From Saccopteryx bilineata (Eukaryota; Chordata; Mammalia; Chiroptera; Emballonuridae): a DNA stretch of 64,000 nucleotides. This document shows, in pieces, positions 57,261 through 64,000 of this stretch. The stretch spans positions 103,373,022-103,437,021 of the forward strand of contig NC_089492.1 of NCBI RefSeq assembly GCF_036850765.1, in the 5' to 3' direction. Positions within the stretch are counted from its first letter, which is position 1. Every line of letters starts with the position of its first letter. Made by a program: the position numbers and the translations under genes. A model generated the notes under the pieces. That model did not search any database. It was not told the origin of the DNA and saw only the letters and a list, made by a program, of their open reading frames with translations.

Positions 57261-60200
57261 GCTTTTCACCACCACTGAGTCAGACCTGGGATGGCCCGAG
57301 ATAGGACCCACTTCCTGTAGAACCCCATATTGTGTGCAGGCTTTGGCCTCCTGGCCAAGGAGTTAGACTTTCCAGAGGTGTGGTTGCCTGACTCAGAGAA
57401 TAGCCTGCTTTTTCACTCAATTATGTGTTTTCTATAAAAAAATAGGATGCTTCATTAAAACAGCACAGTATAGTAGTCAGCTGGAACTACAAGTTACTGT
57501 CCTTTAAAGAGATAATGCCTCCTTTCGTGTATTCGTCACACCTGCTGCCACCCCTTCCCTCAGCGTGGAGGGCTCCCATGGTGGCCAGGAGCCAGGGGCG
57601 TCGGCAGAGCTGCTCAGGGCCTAGTGAACGGATGGATGCATGGGCAGGACCAAGAAGAGTGGAGAATTCCACAGGACGCGCTGAGCTGCACTTCCTTGGA
57701 ATTGTCTGGTCCTGGGAACCCCGCAGCTCCCCAGAGTCCTTGTGACTCGACTTCCATCTTTCATTATCCAGCGAAGCTCCATTGAGTGACATTACATCAG
57801 GTATTGGGGACTCACGTGGCCCCTGTCAGAGCACAAGATCTGGTCATGAGCGAGTGGTCTGGGGGTGGCAACTGATGCTTCTTGAGGGGTGACTTTGTCC
57901 CAGCACTGCCTTTGCAGGCTGTACGGCCCGTAGGCCTCCAACAGCCTCCTGGCGTTGCCATTGCTGTCCCTGCTTCACACAGCAGGCGGGACTCGGAGAG
58001 GCCAAAGCACTGGCTAGGCAGTGGCAGAGCCGGAAGCGTCTGCTGCCAGAGGACATGCTCCTGCACAGTGTCCTTCCTTTTGACCCGGAGTGAGCTGGGG
58101 CGGCTCCCGCAGGTGCACAGCAGTTACTGTGTTCAAGTGTTATTGCATGCTGAGCAATTTACAGGCAGCTGCTCTTAGGAGGTGAAAGTGAAGATGTGGG
58201 CCTGTTGTACTTGCCGCCTACACAGCCAGGTCCTTCCTGCAGCCAGCTCTGCTCTGCCCAGACTCCCTGCCACCAAGAGTGGGGGCCGGGGTAAGCAGCC
58301 AGGCAAGGGACATGGAAGAATGAGCGGAGGGGGAAGGGACAAGATGACCTCTGACCCCAAAGCAGTCCTTGCTTAGCCAGAGCCATTGTCACAATAATAT
58401 CCCCAATTCACAAAATAATTCTTTTTTAAAAAACTAAGGTTTCAGAAAGGCTTGTGCTCACCCAATTAGGAGGTGCACCCAAAGATAGACCCTTTTCACA
58501 ACAGTGGAAAGAAATGATTTGTCTTTGCTGCAAATGGGAATAGCTCCAAATCTGTCCTTTTGACAGATAATTAGCGGGCCAATCCTGCCCCTGCCCCAGG
58601 AGTGCAGACTAGGCAGAGCCCAGCAAGGGTGGGGAGTCACAGGGATGGGTGCCAGGCCTGCTCGCACATTCCCCTGGGAGCCCCCAGCATCAGCCCTGGC
58701 CAGAGTGATAGGGAAGATTGCAAAGCTGGTGACCTGTGGTGACATCCAGAGACACTGACCTCCCTGGTCTCTGACTTTCCCCACAGTGGGGGGCTGGCCC
58801 AGACACAGGCAGACACACAGACAGTCTGCAGTGCTGAGACGTGTCATTGCTCAGTACGGGCACCCCCCTCCCCACCCTATCTTGTGCTGGACTGTGAAAG
58901 GGATTCCAGAGGTGGCCGGTCCCCGCCTTGACCAGAGTACGGTGGTTAGATGGGGTGTCTCAGGGAGCACTGAGCCTGGGTACAAGGTGCCGCGCTGGCT
59001 GTCAAGGCTTTGGTAGCATTCTTAGGGAGGGTGGGAGCTCCTAGAAAGTGGGCTGTGGCCAAACTGGGCCTCCCCACTAGGACCAGGGCACACAAGTGGT
59101 GTCCATTAGATGGGGCTGTGGAGAGTGCAAGGACCCAGGACTCCCTCCTTGGAGGCCCAGCAGCCTCCCTGGGGGGGACAGAGTGCCTGGCATGTGTACA
59201 CTGAGCCTCGCTGTTTCCCCTCCTCCAGAGAGAACCCTCACTTTCACATCTGCCTTCAGATGCTATGGCGTGGCAGGGGCTTGCAGCCTTAAAAGGCCTC
59301 AGTGTTTATTCCACATGGGCTTCCACAGCTTAAAAAAACAAACAAACAGGAAAGTGCTTGCAAGAGGGGGTCATAGCCGAGGTTGCTATGGCTGTTCATC
59401 CCTCCGTCCTCCTCCTTTCTCATGATGGCCCTCGGGTCCCAGGGGCCACAAGGAGGATCACCTGCCTTGCCAAACAGGCCGTGAAGCTCAGGCTTTTGAG
59501 AGCCTTCAGGGACACCTGGCCTGGAAACTGGTTTTCCAAGTCTGCTAGGGCTGCAGTTTCCAAGCAGGAGTTCCTGCCCTGAGCCTTGGGCGGACCTGTG
59601 CTTGAGAACTAAATGCAGCTGTTTCAAGTTCATCTGTGGGATCCCTGGGCAGGCGGGACGGGAGACCTCGCTCCTATTTCACAGGTCTGGGACCTATAAC
59701 ATGCCCAGCTGGGCAGCCTTCAAGCTGGGACTTTGGCTCAGGTTTCTCACTCCAGGGCCAGTGTCCACTCTGAGTGAGGTCACAGTGCAGGGTCTAAGGA
59801 CAGCACTGTGGCCATTCCTGTCCCAGAATGGCTTTTGTCAGGGTATGAGCGGACTGCCTGATTCCAGAATTCTGGTCCTTCCTATCTCAGACTCTCCCCA
59901 GTTGTTCTGTTGGCTCAGCCTGGATGACTGTCCTCCAGGATAACGACTCCCCACCCCCCATCCCCTACCTCAGTCACAAGGAGCCAGCTGTCTTCACACC
60001 GTGCTCAGAACTCCCTATTCCTCCCCAGGCCCTGTACAACTTTGCCTCTGAACAGCTCAAAACGGAATCAGCCAGCATGTTTCTTGTTGGCTGCAGGAGT
60101 CCAGCTCACTGCAGTTAGGAAGCAGCAAGTGGTCCAGTTCCTCTCCCACCTTCGTGGACCCAGCAGTGGGAAGTGGTGTCAGAAACTGGCTTTGATTTAA

Positions 60201-60504
60201 CATGGATTGTGAGGCCTAGACCATGGCCAGATAGTTGTAGCAACGCAGATTTCCACAGTACCAAGCGGGCAGTGTGCTCAGCTCTGGACCAGGCACTGGG
60301 GAAGGTAGAAGCGCACTGACAAGGAGGAAGGGAGGGCCCTGTCCTCAGGTGGGGGGCCCACTGTGAGACACAGGACAAAACAAATGGTGGTTTTACCATC
60401 TGCAGGCTAGACTGGCCACAACTATTTGCACCGTGTCTTAATATTAAAAGGCTTGATGTGAGTTTATCTTCACTATTAAACTCATAAGCCTATATAGCAA
60501 AAAG

Positions 60505-60604
60505 AAATATATATCTACATATATATCTATATATAGATATAGATATAGATATAGATATACACACACACACACACACATATGTGTGTGTGTGTGTGTGTGT
60601 ATGT
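60505..60604. repeat. Compound AT/GATA and (AC)n(GT)n palindromic microsatellite
   Basis: A TATATAGATATAGATATAG stretch runs into (AC)n at about 60559-60576, then ATAT and (GT)n to 60600. The AC and GT runs are mutual reverse complements around a centre at about 60578, giving arms near 20 bp. Confidence 0.95.
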
Positions 60605-62506
60605 GTAATGTAATTAAGTACTAACTGCAGACTATCCTGAACATTCAGAGAAGGGTGGGGTGGTCATACAAGGATTTCTCGGTGGAGGATTTGGAGCCAC
60701 TAGATTAAAATAGTGGACTTTTTAAAATCCTTAGAATCCTTTCTTCAAATGACAGTTCAGATGCGTTCAGTATATAAGACACATATGCCAGGGGCTGGGT
60801 AGCCGGGCTGGCCCCTTGTATCTCCTAGCCCCCACTGCTAGTGGCTTCCCCATGGCCCATCCAGGAAGGCCAGTGCTGTGGTGCGTCGTAGTTCATTGTG
60901 TGGGCCCGAAAGTGTCTCCCACCAGCCAGGGTGGCCTACCAGGGCTCTGTCAGCCTTCCATGCTATTGTTTGAAGAACTGAGCCACCCATCCTGGCTGAC
61001 AGGATGGAGAGGGAGCCCTGTGCTCTCACAGGCCTGGGGTTTTGATGGTCTTAGAAGAGCAGAGTCGCTACTTTGGAGGGAGTGGAATTGTTTGCTGATT
61101 CCTGTTGCAAAAGGGGAGAGACCAGGGGAGAGTTAGAAGCGTGCCAGCAAGTGTGCAGATGACCTCATCTGACGCAGTGAAGTCTGTTCTGGAGGGGGGT
61201 GTGCACAGCCCTCGTGGGGACGCACAGAGGGTAATACCTCACTAGGCCAGGTGTTGGAAGGGGAAGGTTGAGTCTCAGCAAGGCGACAACATGAAGCAGA
61301 GCATGGACGCATATGGGAGCCTGTCCTGCAGTTCAGGGAGCTGCCAATGCCCATCTGAGCAGTGCACAGGCCTCCAAGGTCATGCGGAGGGTGACAGGAG
61401 TGGAAGGGGGCATGGGCGGGCACTTGGACTGATGTCATGGACAGTCAGGACAGGGCTCTTTCTGGTGGGGAAGATCTCTCTGGCAGCACTGAGCTGTGAC
61501 ACTGAGGAAATCTCGGGAGCTAATCTGGAGCCTCCCAGGACCTGGGAGTGAAGGGTCTGAGCAGAGGGTGACTGTTGGAATACTTGCCCCAGCCCAGAAA
61601 GGATGTGGTTGGGTTGAGAAATTCCACTCTGGGTCACTCCTGCTGAAGGAATGTCAGCAGCTGAGAGGGTAGCAGCCGTGTTGGTAGCAGTGACTGCAAT
61701 GCCGGCTCACTTCTGTGCCAGCTACATGGCTGGTCAGGTCTGCCGTGGCCCCAGCCTGGCTCCCGGGGACTCAGGCAGCAGGAAGGGGGAAGCGCCCCGG
61801 CAGAGAGGAGGCTGAAGAGGAGGCGGGTCTGGGGAGACTGGGTATTAGGAGAATGCTGCAGGGCTGGTCTACCCAGAAGCTGTCCCAGAACCAGCTCAGC
61901 CCAGAACAAGTGGCCCCGCCCAGGGGACTCTGCTGCCTGAGGGGAGGGGCAGCCGTGGAATGGAGTTGAGCCTGGATGTTTCCTGCCCTGCCAGGGAGGG
62001 ATGCTCGCTCCTGCTGTTCCTCCTCCACCCCGAGGCTTCCCCCCTTCTCCCCCACTCCTAACTAGAACCCATCTCACCCTCCTTTTCATCAAACACCAGC
62101 AAGACCCTTTCTCTGTTTTTTTTCCTGGCACTGAGTCTGATCCAAAAATACAGCACTCAGTTTGCCGGGCAGATTGTCATTTGCAGCACTAATTGTTACC
62201 TTGAAAGCAGAAATTGCCTTCCACTTCCTATTCCCTGAGGCAGAGCTCCTAGTACTTGTGGAGTGCTGGCCTCTTTGAGAGCCTACGGAAGGGGAGCAGG
62301 GGTGGCAGGACCGTCCCAGCAGCTGCCCACCAGAGTGTGAGACCATATTCCTTCTCAGGCCTGTGCAGGCCACACTGTGGGGACCACGGTTTCTGCCCTG
62401 GGGACCTTGTAGGTCAGCAAGACATCCTAAGAGTCTGGGAAGGCTTCCTGAGGGAGGTGAGGTTTAATGTCTATCATGGGGGTGGATGGAAATGGAGAGG
62501 AGAGGC

Positions 62507-62539
62507 TGTGTGTGTGTGGGGGGGGGGGGGGGGGCGGGG
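62507..62539 (+). repeat. (GT)n followed by 17-G run
   Basis: TGTGTGTGTG runs directly into 17 consecutive G (62518-62534), then CGGGG. The architecture is the same as at 18302-18326. Confidence 0.95.
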
Positions 62540-63396
62540 TCTGCAGAGGTACGAAAGGTATGTGGCGTGTTTGAGGAAAAGTTAGGAAGAAAAATAATAC
62601 TTGCACAGACCCCACCCCACCTACTCAGAAAAGAGGACTGGGGCAGATTCCACCCTCTTCCTTCTCTACCAACAAGTCACAATCTTAAGAAAAACAAGGT
62701 GTGAGGAGAAAGCGGAGGGGGGCCCTCAGAGTCCTTCATGAGGCTGGAGGCCCAGGTCTCAGAACAAGACAGGGGAGGCCAGTACCCTGAGTGAGGGAGT
62801 TCAGAGGGGCAGCTCCCAGAGGGACTCCGGGCCTCCCTGTCCGTGGGCCTGCTGCCGCACCCTGAGATCACAGGGACACCCCTGTCTAGATGCAGGACTC
62901 AGCTCCCATGAAGGCCTGTGTGCCAACCTCAGATGAGCTGGCAGAACCAGCCAGCAGCACTCAAGTTCAGGCCCTAACAGTCACGTGGATTTGCCCAACA
63001 GCCATACTGGCAATAAAAGGGCCTCCCTGCCCACCACCCTGCTTATACCTCCTGCGTGTCCCCAGGCCTCCCCAGCAACTGAAAGTCGAACCCTTGGCAC
63101 AGGCTGTCCAGGCCCCACCCAAGTCCTGGTGAGCCAGTTTTCCAAAGGTCTCTGCTATGTCCTGAGCAGGGGGAGGTAGCCACGTACCCCTCCTGTAGCC
63201 CCCTTCCCAGTGGAGCCAGCTCTTTCCCTCTCTGCCCAGCCCCTCCAAGAGCCACATCCCCACAGTATTCTTATATCAGAGAACTTCTGGTTTTCAGCTT
63301 GAAAGAGATTCTGAGTTTGCTCTCTCCCTTTGCACAGTAACTGTGCTCCTAACTGGTGACTGAGTGGTATTTCATGTAGCTTTAATCCTATTGAGG

Positions 63397-63536
63397 GAGC
63401 CTGATCTGTGGTGGCACAGTGTATAGACGTCAACCTAGAACACTGAGGTCTCCAGTTCGAGGCCTCCAGCTTGCCCGGTCAAGGCACAGGTGATAAGCAA
63501 CTATGAGTTGATGGTTCCCGCTCCTCCTCCCCACCT

Positions 63537-63579
<43 letters not shown>

Positions 63580-63632
63580 CCCCCCCACCCTCCCTCTCTC
63601 CCTCCCTCCCTCAAAATCAATAAATAAAATCT
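63397..63632 (+). mobile_element. tRNA-derived SINE, bat type B
   Basis: The head CTGTGGTGGCACAGTGTATA and box B CTCCAGTTCGAGGCC are followed by GCTTGCCCGGTCAAGGCAC, a long (CT)n tract at about 63540-63577, a C-run and AATCAATAAATAAAATC. It is more diverged than the 28.8-kb copy. Confidence 0.9.
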
Positions 63633-63942
63633 TAGGGGGAAAAAGAATAATATATAAGGGGACGAGGCTCTTTTAGAAAATTCAATAAAGAATCCTTTGA
63701 TAAAATCAAACGTAAGTGTCCTCCTATATCCACTATCAGGAAACAAAGTTTATAATTCAGTTGAGGTGCTAATTGAGCAGCTATTACGTACAAGCAAGGT
63801 GGAAAGCAGAACTCTGCCTGATAGTGACCTTTTTACCAATTTCTGACTTAGCCTCTTTCCTTGCCTCAGAGTTGCTTTCTGGGTCTCTTATACAAGGCCC
63901 CATCGTGGGCCTGTGGGACATGTTGGGATAAAGCTACATAGC

Positions 63943-64000
63943 CCTGGCCAGTTAGCTCAGCAGTAGAGCACTGGCCTGGTATGCGGAAGGCCTGAGTTTG
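63943..64000 (+). mobile_element. tRNA-derived SINE, bat type A, cut by window end
   Basis: GCCCTGGCCAGTTAGCTCAG, CAGTAGAGCACTGGCC and GGCCTGAGTTTG are the family head with box A and the start of box B. The rest lies beyond the window. Confidence 0.9.

Larger units (their letters stand above)
49090..64000 (+). other. TTC7A: TTC7A intron after exon j, 5' part (at least 14.9 kb)
   Basis: The expected next exon was not found before the window end. Contents are mostly unique-looking intron (49090-56330, 57260-60480, 60610-62500 and 62540-63390 show nothing nameable apart from an RFX-like site at 53633-53646) plus the listed SINEs, MIR and simple repeats. Confidence 0.85.

Overview
This window is vertebrate, almost certainly placental-mammal, nuclear DNA. 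It holds the middle of one gene, TTC7A, on the + strand, and the rest is intron and repeats. Ten coding exons between 8976 and 49089 join in phase into 345 complete codons. They match TTC7A residues of roughly 256 to 600 out of about 860, from recalled human protein. The gene's start and end lie outside the window. TTC7A is the TPR scaffold of the plasma-membrane phosphatidylinositol 4-kinase IIIalpha complex, with EFR3 and FAM126 proteins.

The organism is most likely a bat. The evidence is three families of tRNA-derived SINEs that I associate with horseshoe and leaf-nosed bats (Rhinolophoidea), together with young-looking cut-and-paste DNA transposons. Among these are a piggyBac-type element flanked by TTAA, a hAT element with a perfect 8-bp ATCTAGAC duplication, and two adjacent hAT elements. 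Such recent DNA transposition is rare in other mammals and common in bats. The species call is inference.

Layout. 1-8975: upstream intron with MIR and MER5-like fragments, two SINEs and a five-copy 110-bp minisatellite. 8976-10524: three closely spaced exons. 10525-21370: a 10.8-kb intron with a reverse SINE, a piggyBac element, a truncated 5S rRNA retropseudogene with target-site duplications, G-quadruplex tracts, a perfect hairpin and a hAT element. 21371-27278: three exons. 27279-43506: a 16.2-kb intron dominated by an 8.9-kb minisatellite (about 360 units of 22-25 bp) at 30320-39252, followed by two hAT elements and a SINE plus retrocopy stacked at one target site. 43507-49089: four exons. 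49090-64000: the start of a further intron of at least 14.9 kb, with three SINEs, MIRs and simple repeats.

The most unusual feature is the large minisatellite. It is G-rich on the transcribed-sense strand, CpG-bearing in nearly every unit, free of stops over long stretches on the minus strand, and organised as a higher-order repeat whose rare variants recur at an offset of exactly 3382 bp. I found no second protein-coding gene, functional RNA gene or CRISPR array.
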